From NCBI GenBank assembly GCA_964058845.1, contig CAXKVR010000137.1, positions 180,265 to 244,264 on the forward strand: a stretch of 64,000 nucleotides of DNA, read 5' to 3'. The position numbers and the translations under genes are program-made. The notes beneath the pieces were generated by a model. That model saw only the letters and a program-made list of their open reading frames with translations, was not told the DNA's origin and made no database searches. Below, one piece after another: positions 23,465 to 35,420 of this stretch. Source of the stretch: Carex sylvatica. Taxonomy: Eukaryota; Streptophyta; Magnoliopsida; Poales; Cyperaceae. Positions within the stretch are counted from its first letter, which is position 1. Each line of letters begins with the position of its first letter.

Positions 23465-26400
23465 GTGCGTAGATATCCATCACGCCCAACTTGCTAAGAG
23501 AATCATGGAATGTTGCACTAGAAACGCCCTTTGTTAGAATATCAGCCAATTGATCACCTGTCCTTACAAATGGTAGAGAAATGACATTTTCTTCTAGATT
23601 TTTCCTTATGAAGTGTCTGCTCACTTCTATGTGCTTTGTGCAAGGGCGATCATGTTGCACAGGATTTTGAGATATGACAATTGCTACCTTATTATCACAG
23701 AAGAGCTTCATTCCTTCTCTCGGATCAAACCCGAGTTCCCCCATTATCCACCTCAACCATATCAATTCTTGTAACCCTTTCACAATTCCAATGAACTCAG
23801 CTTCAGCAGAGAGCCACCACTTTTTGCTTCTTACTTCTCTATGTTATTAGATTTCCACCAACAAATGTAAAATAACCGGAGGTGGATTTTCGATCGGTAA
23901 TGTCTCCTGCCCAGTCTGAGTCCATGTATCCTTCCACTCTCAAATGTCCATTTTTCTCTTAAAAAATATTCTTTTACCAGGAGTACCTTTCAGGTATCTA
24001 AGAATTCAAAGCACGACTTCCATATGCTGCTCACTTGGAGCATGCATAAACTGACTTACTATACTTACTGCGTATGCAATGTCTGGTCTGGTATGAGATA
24101 AATAAATAAGCTTGCCTACTAAACGTTGGTATCTCTCTTTATTGGCTGGTACTTGAGTTGAAAATTCACCTAACTTCTGGTTTTGCACAACTGGAGTATC
24201 TACTAGTGTACAATCTAGCATTCCTGTCTCAGTTAACAAATCTAACACATACTTTCATTGAGAAAGAGATATAACTTTTTTGGATCTTACTACTTAAATT
24301 TCAAGAAAATATTTTAGTCCACCTAAGTCCTTCATTTCAAATTCCTTAGAAAGTTTTTTCACCAATCTTATAATCTCATCTTGATCATCATCTGTGATTA
24401 TCATGTCATCTACATAAATAATTAGCACAGTTATCTTTTCAAGTCTCTTCCTGTAAAACAAAGTATGGTCAGAATCACTTTGAGAGTATCCATATTTCTT
24501 CATTGCACTACAAAATCTCCCAAACCATATGCATGTTCTAGGGGATTGTTTTAATCCGTATAATATTTTTTCTAATTTACAAATCAGCGGTTGAGAACCC
24601 GAGTAGCTATACCCGGGTGGAACTTCCATATAAATCTCCTCATCAAGATCACCATGAAAGAAAGTATTTTTTTACATCAAACTAGTGTAAAGGCCAGTCC
24701 AAATTAGCTACAAGGGACAACAAAATTCTAACAGTATTCAACTTGGCAATAGGTGAAAAAGTCTTGTGCAAATCGATACCATAGGTTTGTGTAAATTCTT
24801 TGGCGACTAGCCTAGCCTTATACCTATCAATCAAGCTAGTTGGACCATACTTTATAGTGAAAATCCACTTACAGCCTATAGTCTTCCTTCCTTCTGGTAG
24901 ATTCACTAAACGCCATGTATTATTTTTTTTTCTAATGCCTCTATCTCTATTCTCATGGCTTCCAACCATTTGGGGTCGTTCATTGCTTCTTCAAGTCGTT
25001 CAGGAATCCTTACAGAAGCAAGAGTTGTGTCAAACTGACTCAAGGTAGTCGACAAATGTCTTGTTGTCACAAACTTACCAATTGAATAGTTCCCTCCACT
25101 ATTCCCATCTGGTCTATACCGATTTGGGGCCTTTCCTCTATTATGCCTTCCAGGTAACCTGTAACCAGCATTAGAATTTTTAGAATTTAAATTCTCAGAG
25201 TTTGGAATAAAATACCTTATTTCTAGGAGATTGGTCATGTTGTGCTGGAGGGGATTGTATCATTTGCTCTTGCTCATTTTCTTGATCCATATTTAGTTCA
25301 ATCCAAAAATTTGGACCTCCTTGGCGATGACTCTCCTTCAAATGGGTTTCGGCCTGGTGAGTTACTCCCCGAATCTGAACTGGATTGAAGACCTGCTGAA
25401 TTTGTAGTGTGCGGCTCAGGTGTCACAGATCTGGGTTCAAATTCGGGTGACATGGATTGAAGACCTGCTGGATTTGTAGTTCAGATTCGGACATAGGTTC
25501 AAACAAAGGTTTATACCAGGATTCATTCTCCAATAAAATCTCACCCTAAGAATGAGTCTTATCCTTTTTAAAGAAACATTTTGTTTCAATAAACATCACA
25601 TCCATAGTAACAAATATTTTTCTCGAAACAGGATTAAGACATCTATAGCCTTTCTGGTTTTGACCGTATCCAACAAACACACATTTTTCTGCACAAGGTT
25701 CTAACTTGGATCACTGGTTCTTTTGTATATGAACAAACGCAGTACATCCAAAGATTTTTGGTTGAAGGTTCAGAACGGAAGGTATTGGTACATATGAAGA
25801 GAGAACTTAAAGTAGAGTTTGGAAGTCTAATACACTGGAAGGCATTCGATTAATCAGATAGACAACGGCAGCAACCGCATGATCCCAATACACATGTAGT
25901 ACTTCATATTCAAGTAACATAGACCTAGCAGTTTCTAGGACATGCCTATTTTTTTCGTTCAGCTATTCCATTTTTTTTAGGAGTTCGTACACAACTAGTT
26001 TCATGGATGATACCTTTCAGATGAAAAAATTCTCGAAGTGTTCTATTCACTAATTCACCACCATTACCACTTCTCAAAATTTGAATGTTCTTATCAAACT
26101 GATTTTGCACCATGTTAAAAAAAGATTTAAAAACATGTGACACCTCATCTTTCATTTTAAGAACATATAACCACGTCATTCTAGTACAATCATCAATGAA
26201 CAATACAAACCATCTATTTCCAATAGAAGAATTAACTGGAGAAGAACTTCAAACATCATAATGAACTAAATCAAATGGAGTTGTACTTTTATTGAAACTA
26301 CTAGGAAATGACACAAGATGACTATTTGCTTTAATGCAAGTTTTACAATCAAACTTTTCATTCTCACAACCAGAAAATAAACTCGGGTAAAGTTTTTTCA

Positions 26401-27041
26401 AGTACCCAAACGATGGATGTCCGAACCTCTTACGTCACATCCAAATGTGAGAACTATGATTCTTTGGTGAGCTTGTAGAAAAATGAGCTTTTCTAGCAAC
26501 CATATCATCCAAATGATACAATCTCCCTCTTCTAGTACTACGATCAATAATCTCCTTCGTATGAAGATCCTGAAAGATACCTAATTGAGGGTACATGAGA
26601 ACAACACCATGCAATTCTTCGTAGATTTGACCAACAGATAATAATCTTGTTGATAATGAAGGTACAACCAAGGTATTTGATAAAGTAAGAGAGGAAGAAA
26701 ATTGAACTTCTCCTGCGCCCGTCACCGGGTATATTTCACCAATAGCATTTACAATTTTGGTTCTCCTTGGCTGAGAACTCTTCACAAGATCTTTTTCAGA
26801 GTAAGTCATATGATCTGTTGCCCCTGAATCTATTACCCAATCACACCCATTGATAATTATTAGAAATAATAAAACTTTTACCTTCTGATTTTTCCTTGTT
26901 CTCAACTGGTGGTAAGAGTGAATTTCTACCTACTGACACAGATGCTGCAGTAGCTTGAGTTTGGCCAACAATGACACTTCCTCTTGGTCCAGCAGGGGTA
27001 CTCGTTTTAGTAGGTGCTCCTGTTGGTTCACTTGAAACCAC
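23457..27041 (-). pseudogene. copia pol, fragmented by stops and frameshifts
   Basis: In order on the minus strand: the gag C-terminus and linker; the protease active site DSGATDHM in the frame 26905-26435; a GAG-pre-integrase segment ending RLYHLDDM; the integrase HHCC zinc region and core (frame 26203-25946, FIDDCTRMTWLY); reverse transcriptase pieces (24969-24682, and 24629-24294 with YVDDMIIT); the segment 24248-24006; and RNase H (23783-23457, ending with LADILTKG). The integrase second catalytic position, normally Asp in RSDNGGE, reads RSGNGGE. Together with the interrupted frame this makes the element non-autonomous. The stretch 25250-25940 is also pol-derived but too broken for a single frame. 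Confidence 0.9.
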
Positions 27042-27098
27042 ACTTGCCTCACCCCTGTATAGGTTTGGATCCCCCTTCTTCTTCTTCCTTCTGTTCTT

Positions 27099-28004
27099 CT
27101 AACCTTCTGGATAGCCTAACAACTTGAAGCACTTGTCTTGGGTATGTCTAGGATTATGGCAATAAGTGCATCCTTCTGTTTGGCCAATTTTCAGTTTGAA
27201 ATTTGGTTTGTTCATGGCTAGGGTCGGGTGTGTTGCAAGCATGACCATAGGGTTCTCTATTCCACCCCCTTTGTTCAGCATTAAGGTTTGGCGGTTTTCT
27301 TCTCTACGAACTAAGGCAAAGGCTTGTTCTATTGTGGGAAAATGTTTTAGTTGTAGGACAGTTGCTCGGATATGATTCAAACGATCATCCAGACCATCAA
27401 GAAATATTAAAGCATGGTCTTCTTGAACAAGATTATTATATTTCTCAATATCAACATGATTGGTCATAGGGTTTGGCATACGAACATCTAACTCTTTCCA
27501 AAATTCATGTAATTGAGTATAGTAAATCTCAACCGAACCCCCAGCTTGTTTTACCCGATTCACTTTTTTTTTTAAGTCAAAAAATTGAGTCAAATCATCT
27601 CCATCAAAAAAGGTTGTATTAACTGAGTCCCAAACTTCTTTAGCTGTAGAGAAAGGAAGAAAGTTACCTACTAATGATGGATCCATAGAGTTAATTAAAT
27701 AATCCTTGACCTGGGCGTCTTCAATCTGCCACTTGCGATAGTTTGCATTTGTTTTGGGTGGTTTGAGTGTCGAACCATCAATGTAATCAAGCTTATCTCT
27801 ACCCCACAGCTTCATCTTCAACATCTTAGACCATAGGTTAAAATTATTCCCATCAAGCTTGATTGTCATAGTGGAAGCAAGCCCATCTTGACCGGAATTA
27901 CCCAGTCTGTTTTTTTGTAAAAGTTGTGACAAGGTAGCAGTCAGACTCTCTAATAGGAGAACGGATTTTGACTTGTTGGCTACGGACTCCAATTTTTCCC
28001 CCAT
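27099..28004 (-). CDS. copia gag polyprotein, open
   Basis: 301 codons from the ATG at 28004, about 110 nt after the primer-binding site. The structural protein packages the element's RNA. The N-terminal part has MTIKLDGNNFNLWSKML, the LDGxNFxxW signature of plant copia gag (Retrotran_gag/UBN2 type). A central helical region contains FFDLKKKVNRVKQ. A CCHC zinc knuckle near the C-terminus has exact C-x2-C-x4-H-x4-C spacing (CTYCHNPRHTQDKC). The frame ends at LGYPEG, just before the broken linker to protease. It looks intact, although the pol part downstream is not. Confidence 0.85.
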   Translation of the reverse strand: MGEKLESVANKSKSVLLLESLTATLSQLLQKNRLGNSGQDGLASTMTIKLDGNNFNLWSKMLKMKLWGRDKLDYIDGSTLKPPKTNANYRKWQIEDAQVKDYLINSMDPSLVGNFLPFSTAKEVWDSVNTTFFDGDDLTQFFDLKKKVNRVKQAGGSVEIYYTQLHEFWKELDVRMPNPMTNHVDIEKYNNLVQEDHALIFLDGLDDRLNHIRATVLQLKHFPTIEQAFALVRREENRQTLMLNKGGGIENPMVMLATHPTLAMNKPNFKLKIGQTEGCTYCHNPRHTQDKCFKLLGYPEG

Positions 28005-28104
28005 GGCAGGGTAACGGAATAGTCAGAGGGCAAAAACAACAACAACAAAAAAAATCACACATGAAACTGATTTGGCTATAGAAATGCACAGAATTAACAC
28101 ATGT

Positions 28105-28116
28105 GCTCTGATACCA
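28105..28116 (-). other. Primer-binding site of the copia element
   Basis: On the minus strand TGGTATCAGAGC lies immediately after the LTR end TTGTCA. It is complementary to the 3' end of plant initiator-Met tRNA and is typical of copia elements. Confidence 0.9.
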
Positions 28117-28394
28117 TGACAACTTATGAGAAATACAAGAAAGAACACAACTCCCTTCCCACCCTTATTTTATTTCAATAATAAAATCTAAATTCATACA
28201 TACAAGAGAGACGCCATCCTCCTCTTATAACTAAGATTTCTTGGAGGCTAAGTAATTAAGATTTTACTTTCTAATTAGTGTACATATTTTCTGCTATATT
28301 TAAAATAATACAAAAGGAATCATAATAAATGATAAATGGGAAACATAGTAAATGATAAATCTTCTGCTGTCATAACAGGTGAGCCGTATCAACA
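28117..28394 (-). repeat. 5' LTR of the copia element
   Basis: 278 bp, paired with 23160-23449. It is about a dozen bases shorter near the TCCCTTCCCACCC region. Confidence 0.9.
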
Positions 28395-28800
28395 TCTCCA
28401 TCCATCTCAGCCAAGTGTCATTAAAACCGATGCTTTGCAAGACTAATAAAGACTTGCCAATTGACAGAACAAAGGCCTTGCGAATATCGGCCTTAAAAAC
28501 AGTAACAGATTTTTTTTTTTTAAGGGTAACAGTTCATTCGCATAAACGAATCATTCCATTATTTGTCTGCCACGAATGAACCCTGTCTGAGACATACTAA
28601 TAATTTCATCAATCCTACCTGCCGTGAATGAACCCTGTCTGCCACATTTTTTTTTGCATTCTATTAGCTAATATCTTTGAAACAATTTTTTTGTATGCCA
28701 TGTATCATGCTGATTGGCCAATAATCCTTTGGTTCCTTTTCATTTGTCTGTCAACAAGTACCTGGCACAAAATGACCTCTATATATGAGTGGTTATACCG
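28395..28800 (-). pseudogene. LINE reverse transcriptase fragment, minus strand
   Basis: On the minus strand, translation around 28640-28740 gives WPISMIHGIQKIVSKILA. This matches the RPISLxxxxYKIxSKxLA motif of L1-type reverse transcriptase. Nearer the copia LTR, AKHRFNDTWLRW-like and VNW words fit the segment that follows. Frameshifts and a T/A tract interrupt it. Its orientation is opposite to the LINE fragment on the other side of the copia element. Confidence 0.65.
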
Positions 28801-29458
28801 CTAAGTCAAAAATCCTCTTTAGAAATGGTCAAGGATAATAATGAAAGCGACTGCATATGTATCGGGCAACCTTTGTTGCACTGGTACCAATCCATCGCAA
28901 CCAAAAAATATTTAGTGAAAGCGACTGCATTTTCTAGGTTTTTGAATCAGATTTCGGTTGATTTTTCTCCACTTTGGAAATGGCAACGGCCAATGGAAGT
29001 GAGCTGTATGGTGGTACCAATAATTTAGTGAATGTAATTTATCATGAAAACATTCATATCATTATTAATGTGGACAAAATATAAGCCACATATTATATAA
29101 GACCGAGTCTTCTGTGGAATCCTTAAACTCTGACCACTTCAAAAAAAGGTATACAGCCGCATAACGTCGCAATTAATGAATGCCACCTGTCCAAAGAAGC
29201 ATCTATGAAATTTATATATGATTTTTCCAAGATCTTGTCCACTTTGCACCAATTAATACAGGTCCCAACACCACATGCTTAATTCGGCTAAGTTGAATGT
29301 ACTATCAGCTCAGGCTCGGTCAAGTTGGGTTGGGTAGTTTAGGCCGAAATTACCATAAGAGCTTGCTGAAAGGGAATTGTTCAAACCAGAATTACATTCA
29401 ATAGCCCTGAAAGTTAGGTTTAAAATATTGTGTTATATGAATCTAAACTAATTATATG
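28801..29458. other. Spacer, no gene recognised
   Basis: Short frames only, without domain signatures. No transposon boundaries are seen. Confidence 0.35.
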
Positions 29459-29466
29459 TACGGTCG

Positions 29467-29988
29467 TAGGGCTGTTAACGAGCCGAGTTAGCTCGAGTTA
29501 TGGACAACTCGAATTCAACTCGAAAGATAGTGAGTCAAGTTACTCGAGTTGACAATATTGAGCCGAGCTGGCTCGCTGACTTGAATTCAACTCGCGAGTA
29601 ACTCAAGTTGGCTCGTGACTCGTGAGTCAACTCGTTTAAGGTGTTGAAATGTTGAACATTTGAACTGGTGATTGTTGTTATATAATAATATGAGAACTAA
29701 ATATTGAATTAACAAACAATCCACAACAAAAAGATTAAATGACATAAGTTGAGTCAACTTGGAGCAGTCACATCTAGTCGGGAAAATAAAATGGACCAAA
29801 AATTACAAAAAAAATCATTAATCAAATGAGTCACGAGTTGTAACGAGTGAATTGAGTCCAACTCGAACTCAACTCGTTTAACTCACGAGTCAGACTAACT
29901 TGAATTTTAAATGAACGAATTATTAACGAGTTCGTTATCGAGCTGAGTTCGAGTGGCTCACAAGTCACGAGCTTTTTATACAGCCCTA
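29467..29988. mobile_element. Non-autonomous hAT element, 522 bp
   Basis: The ends are TAGGGCTGTTAACGAG and, inverted, TAGGGCTGTATAAAAAG. The flanking 8-bp duplication is TACGGTCG on the left and TACGGTTG on the right (7 of 8 match). Internal subterminal repeats of CTCGAGTT, AACTCG and GAGTCAACTCG types are dense at both ends. It has no coding capacity. Confidence 0.88.
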
Positions 29989-29996
29989 TACGGTTG

Positions 29997-31122
29997 AATG
30001 AATTGATATATATACAAGAACTGCATGTTAGCAAACAAAATATATAATTCTTCAAATAGACTTTGCGTAAACTTAGTTGAGATATTTTATAACCAGGATA
30101 TACACATGAGTGGAATATAAAAAAAAATAAAAACAAAAATATAAGCTATACAAAACATGGAGCTAGAAATTTCGCATGAAGCACCAACAAATAGAATACC
30201 TTACATCAATCACTGTTTGCTGTTATTGTCCGTTAATCTAAATCAACACTTTAGAAAGCTACATCCCATGACTACATTTCTTAATTAAATAATATGGCAG
30301 TATACTTTTCTTCTCACTCATTGTCGATACTAATGAAGGGTACTCAATTCACAAGGCTGTGGAGCCTACTCAGACATCCAAGTCCAAGTCCGGCGTACAC
30401 AAGTTTTTTTTTTTTTTTTTTTTTAATATTTCGTAAAATTGAAGGACTCATTTTTTTTAAATAATACATATAATGGCAGCATTGCTTTAGAATCTAAACA
30501 TAAATTACAAGAACTTTCTTGAACCAAAAAAATAATTATTATTCTATATATTAAATAAGCAAATTAAAATAAACATAAGAAAGGAATTCCAAGGACATGA
30601 TTTTTGTTTTAATATTTTAGTAAAATTGAAGAACTCGTTTTTAGATAGAAGATATAATTGTATGATTTTTTTTTTAAATTCATATAGATTAAAGTAGAAA
30701 GAACATTATATTTTTTATGATTCTTTAAAAAGTCCCCTAGACCTGAACGCTTGTCTCCTGTTGACAATTATTCTGTACTAGAGATAGAGATAGAGAGAGA
30801 TCTAGCCGCTTATAGTTTTCCAAAACTTCTTCTTTGTCTTGCCCGGTGAATATTCAAGGAATTAAGGCAAATTATTGACGGCCTTGGAAGATGTTTTAAT
30901 AAATAATTTCGTAGATTTAACATACATGTATATAATTATTGTTAATAAATATTTGAATGGACAGTTAACTGACTGAATTCTGTCTTCTCTCCTATGTAAA
31001 TGGAAATAAATTGCATTTCCATTGACTTGACAATAATTGGTGTTTGGTCAACATGCTGCATAAACTCTATTAAAGGGCATAGTGTTGTGTGTGTAAACTC
31101 AACCAAGGAAAAGAGCCTAACT
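29997..31122. promoter_or_regulatory. Upstream region of the ankyrin-PGG gene
   Basis: No gene is seen. The region contains a T run at 30405-30424, AT-rich sequence and a GA-rich patch near 30781-30802. The promoter of the downstream gene must lie here, but no single TATA element can be chosen. An in-frame upstream ATG at 31000 would add 41 residues without homology to the family, so I take 31123 as the start. Confidence 0.4.
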
Positions 31123-33217
31123 ATGGATATGCTCTTTACAAGACTAGAAGAGGCCTCTCATGCTGGAGATGTCAATGTATTAAAAGAGCTTCTCAGTCAA
31201 GATAAGCTCTTGCTAGATAAGGTGATTGTGAGAACATCAGTGATGGATAACCCCCTACATATTGCAGCAATGCTTGGCCACGCTGATTTTGTCCGCGAGA
31301 TTATCTATCACAAACCCGAGATTGCAAAGGAGCTCAACAGCCAGGGCTTGTCACCTCTACATTTGGCTGCCGGCCATGGTCATGTCACTGTAGTGAAGGA
31401 GTTGTTGAAGGTAATTAATATGATCAATTGATTTTTGTTGTTTCTAACTTAATCGAGTTCTTTTAACCACAACATTTTATTTGGAAAAATAGCATGTAAG
31501 TTGGATTCTTCAAACATGTAAATCATACATATTTACAAATTTAACCACCTCTTTATTATTTTTTGTTTAAATTTTTGTACATAAGTAATCTTACAGTAAT
31601 CCATGTTGAACTTACTGAACCACACCTTCTAACAGAAAGTTAATGTTTTAGGAAGGACAGGCAGATTAAAAATATATTGCTATTGATGCTACTTACTTAA
31701 AAAAAAAATTAGTAAACAAGATCCAAATGAGAACGTACACCACTACTACATAGAATGTACCGTTAACTTGTAAACATATATCTGGTCATCAGCAATCTTT
31801 CACGTTGTTACGGTTTACAAAATATGCTTGTAATCTAAAAAAAAAAAAATTCTCTGCAGGCTAGCAGGGATCTTTGTTTATTAAGTGAGACACAGGAAGG
31901 GCTATTACCACTTCATATTGCTGTTAAGAAAAGAAGGACGGTAATCATCAACGAGTTAGTGGAAGCCTGTGCGGAGGCAGTGCATAGGCTTACAAATGGT
32001 GGAGAAACTATACTTCATTTGGCTGTCAAATATAATTCTTTTGATACAGTTGAGTTCTTGATCGACTGGGTGGAAGACCTTAATGCAAAAGATGACAGAG
32101 GAAATACTATATTGCACTATGCTTTGGCAAGCAAACAATTATCAGTAAGCCATAGCTTTCTCTCTGATAAAAAAAAAGTGCGTGAATATATTGATAACCT
32201 TAATTCATTTCTAAGCATTACTTAACAACTTGCACCTTTGCATCTCAGGTAATCAAAATTTTGTTGAATAAAAGAACCATCAATGTGAACATCATGAACT
32301 TTGCATCCTTAACTCCACTCGATGTTCTGTTGGGATCATGGCCGCAGAATGGAGATCTTGTCCTTGGAGAGATGATACGAGCTGCTGGGGGAAAGACTGC
32401 AGCAGAACTGTTGTCTGAAGCTGAACCTGTCATCAGGGATACTTTTTCAAACCCAATACCAACTCCAAGAACGTCACTGCGGCGACCCGGTTTTCTCGGG
32501 TCAAAAAATGACATAGAAAATGGAACTTTAGAGTTGCAAAAGAAGAAAAAGGAAAAGAGGTACGATCCACAAATTCTATTGTTGGTGGCGACTGTCACCT
32601 TCCAAGCAGCATTAAATCCTCCAGGAGGATTTAAACCTGATGATAAGGATCATGAGAAGACTAAAGGTCAACCTGTCCTCGGTGATTCTTTAAATTACTT
32701 CCAAATATATGACATGATTGCGCTTTATTTATCTGTTTGTGTTATGATGCTTTTGTTATGTGTGGTCCCTCGGAAGAGAAACATTGTGATGAAGTTCTTG
32801 GTGTGGGTGATCTGGTATGCTGCCTTATTCATGGGTGTGGCATTTACTATGGGCATATCTGCAATCTACGATGTTGAATATAATTATAAAAGAATTAATA
32901 AAAGAATGAATTATAATCCTAAAAACTGGGCTTCAGCTTTACTTACTGGTTGGGATTTTCTGTCGAGGCTCGCTATCTCCTGGGTGCTAGTTTCGATTCT
33001 TATTTTTGTGCTGAAGAAAAGCGGGTTATGGGAGCCGGTTCTACTGCGTTTTGCTTCGCTAAAAAGAGGATGCTTCTTGAAGTGGCAACAATTTAGTAAT
33101 ATAAGAAACCTTAATGTGTCAAATTGTTGTCAGTTGTTCAAATATGTAATTTGCATTGCATTGATCCTGTGTGTTATGGCGGGCATTACCTATGTATGGA
33201 CAGTAAAATGGAATTAG
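31123..33217 (+). CDS. Ankyrin-repeat protein with PGG domain (BDA1/ACD6-like), 3 exons
   Basis: A plasma-membrane-type ankyrin/PGG protein. Characterised relatives (ACD6, BDA1, ITN1) act in plant immunity or salt signalling; the function here is inferred from family only. The exons are 31123-31410, 31860-32144 and 32249-33217, with GT-AG introns all in phase 0, giving 513 residues. The start MDMLFTRLEEA fits the family. Residues about 30-190 hold ankyrin repeats with motifs such as NPLHIAAMLGHADFV, SPLHLAAGHGHVTVV and TILHLAVKYN. A linker with KKKKEKR precedes the PGG domain at about 295-320 (LLLVATVTFQAALNPPGGF). Four hydrophobic segments follow at about 346-364, 374-397, 432-445 and 489-508. 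Family members are usually 420-600 residues, so the gene looks full length. No frameshift or stop is seen. Confidence 0.9.
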
Positions 33218-35001
33218 TCAAATATTTTTAGTTTATATTTAATAATGCTTAAATGAACTATCTTTTTATAATATATTTATCTTTTCAAAAAGAAAATTAT
33301 TATAATTGATCTCCATGAAAATGAAAAAAAAAAATTCATTGTTAATTAATTCCTGTACTCAGAGTTCATGTTTTTTAGACCATCGTTATATTAATATCAA
33401 AATTCTATATGATATTTGATCTCATTTAAATTTTCTAATTTCACTCTTGAGTATATATCTGTCTACATATCAGTTTCAACAAGAGAGAAAATTTTCAGAC
33501 GACCTACTTTCTTTATTTGATATAAGAAAAAAACTTGGACTTTATATTCGCAGATATATATATTTATGTACTAGCATCTTGCATGCATTATATGAAGAAA
33601 TAGAAATTAGTGCCATCAGGTTTTATGTGACATGCAAATTACTTATATATTGTTACAAGATATATGAATGATTTATCCAAAAAGACTACACAGATAATAG
33701 TTGGTTTTTCATATATATGTCTCTTTTGGGACTCCTTTTATATCACCTTTCACGTACATGGTCTATTAAATATATAGCACACGATTTGTTTCTTTGACGA
33801 CAAATGCATGCAGTATCAAAGAGCATTTGAAAAAGAATAACAAAAAAAACAGGAGAAAAATATCCTTTTGACAGAATAAACCTCACTTGTGAGAAAAGAT
33901 AAAACAAAAAAAAACAAAAAACAAAAAGAGACTCCCTTTGTTAATATAAAGTGTTCATGAAAACTGAGATTTGTCCCAATAACATTATATCACTATCCTA
34001 AAATAGGGAATATATAGTTGAGTTAGAAGAGAGGCAAGAGATGTTGACGATTCAGTGGCACTAATTATGTCTATGCTGTGTATTATGTGCACAGTTCAAT
34101 AGCCCAATAAGACCTACTTAAAATGGGTGCCAATTTTTAATATGAACACTCAAAATCCAACAGTTTTAAAACCAGAGAGATATTGAAATTGGAAAATTAT
34201 TTTGAGATTCCAACTAGGCCGACAATGGGTCAATTTTCGATACAAATAATGTTGGAACCACAAGTAGTTATCATAGTAAATCAGTTAGTTCTTGGAATGG
34301 TGGTGGTTGGATAGGCATCGAATCAAATTTGGCTCAACGTCTGATCAGAGCCATTAGATACACATCAAGATTCATATGCATTTGATCTGAACGAATTTTA
34401 AATTTGTATATGCAAATTTAAATGTTAATTGAATGGCACCGAATTTGATCTGATGTAAATTGACCACCCCTGATTCAGTTAGTTCATCACCAACTTTGAC
34501 TAGTCATCTATTTCCCTAAGAATGTGAATTATGGATGAGGCATGATAAGAATATATTTGCCGAAATCATTATACTAATTCAACTGTAGATGTATGTATGT
34601 ATGTATGTATGTATGTATGTATGTATGTATGTATGTGAGTAGAACGAAATCATTATACTAATTCAAAGAAATATATTTGCCTAAAGAAAACAAGTAAAAA
34701 ATGGTGTCATGTATATTATTGGCATCTAGACTGCAAAAGGGTTATACATATATAATTCAATCGAGTGTTAATACGTAGAGAAATAAACTTTTTCACATTT
34801 GAGGGCGGATATACAATGTGTAGATACAATACCGAATTGGGACATGGTCTATGCAGAAGGAATGTCGATCCTATGGTGCGAGAGGAATTAGATAATATTT
34901 GCAGAAGAACACAAAGTGGTATAGCAATTATTACAAGATGCTCAGAACAAGATATAACATTGGCCCTAATAAATAATTCTACTTGTATTAATATATAAAT
35001 T
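33218..35001. other. Intergenic region with microsatellite
   Basis: No gene is recognised. A (GTAT)n microsatellite of about 12 units spans 34590-34636 and is bracketed by two copies of CGAAATCATTATACTAATTC (34561 and 34646). A weak inverted repeat between about 34305 (GGTGGTTGGATAGGCATC) and 34470 (AAATTGACCACC) may be a decayed MITE. The 77-codon frame at 34765-34998 has no recognisable features. Confidence 0.4.
34590..34636. repeat. (GTAT)n microsatellite
   Basis: About twelve uninterrupted GTAT units, a likely length-variable locus. Confidence 0.9.
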
Positions 35002-35420
35002 AAGAGAAGGACTCAAATGCCCCCATTAATTATTTCATTCCTCAATTGTACTCCAATATTTTTATCTTCAATTTCAAACTCCAAATAAAATATTTGAACT
35101 GCTCAACATGATATCCATGTTAAAATGCGTTTCGAGATCATATTTTATATTTTTTTGAAATTTTTTTACTATTTTTTAAAATATGTACAAAATCAATGTT
35201 TTTGGATGGTCCACAATTTTCTGAAAAACGTTAGTTTTGTATCTTAACAAATAGTAGAAAAATTCCAAAATAATATAAAATTTGATCACTAAGTATATTT
35301 TAACATGGATATCATGTTGAGCGGTTTGGATGTTTTGTTTGGATTTTAAAATCAAAGGTGAAGATGTTGATGTACAATTAGGGCATGAAGCAATAGGGCA
35401 TTTAAGCCTTCCTTGTAAAT
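35002..35420. mobile_element. Hairpin MITE, about 420 bp
   Basis: A foldback. The left arm GGACTCAAATGCCCCC pairs with GGGCATTTAAGCC on the right, and inner arms CTCAACATGATATCCATGTT and ACATGGATATCATGTTGAG match. It shares the TTTTATATTTTTTTGAAATTT core with the MITEs at 9.3, 9.7 and 13.8 kb, but its terminal arms are unlike theirs. Confidence 0.7.

Larger units (their letters stand above)
23160..28394 (-). mobile_element. Degenerate copia LTR retrotransposon, 5,235 bp
   Basis: The element lies on the minus strand with LTRs at 28117-28394 (5') and 23160-23449 (3'), each ending TG...CA. A primer-binding site complementary to initiator-Met tRNA (TGGTATCAGAGC) follows the 5' LTR, and a purine-rich tract (TTGAGGAGGAG) precedes the 3' LTR. 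Gag, protease, integrase, reverse transcriptase and RNase H occur in copia order, but pol is broken in several places. The LTRs differ by about 14 substitutions and a gap of about a dozen bases by eye. The flanking five bases do not match (GTATT left, TCTCC right), so no target duplication remains. Confidence 0.93.

Noticed and set aside
28105..28116. Possible tRNA gene part
   Set aside because: Only the primer-binding complement of initiator-Met tRNA is present; no cloverleaf can be drawn.
34765..34998. 77-codon plus-strand frame
   Set aside because: No domain, no homologous copy in the window and no splice or promoter context.
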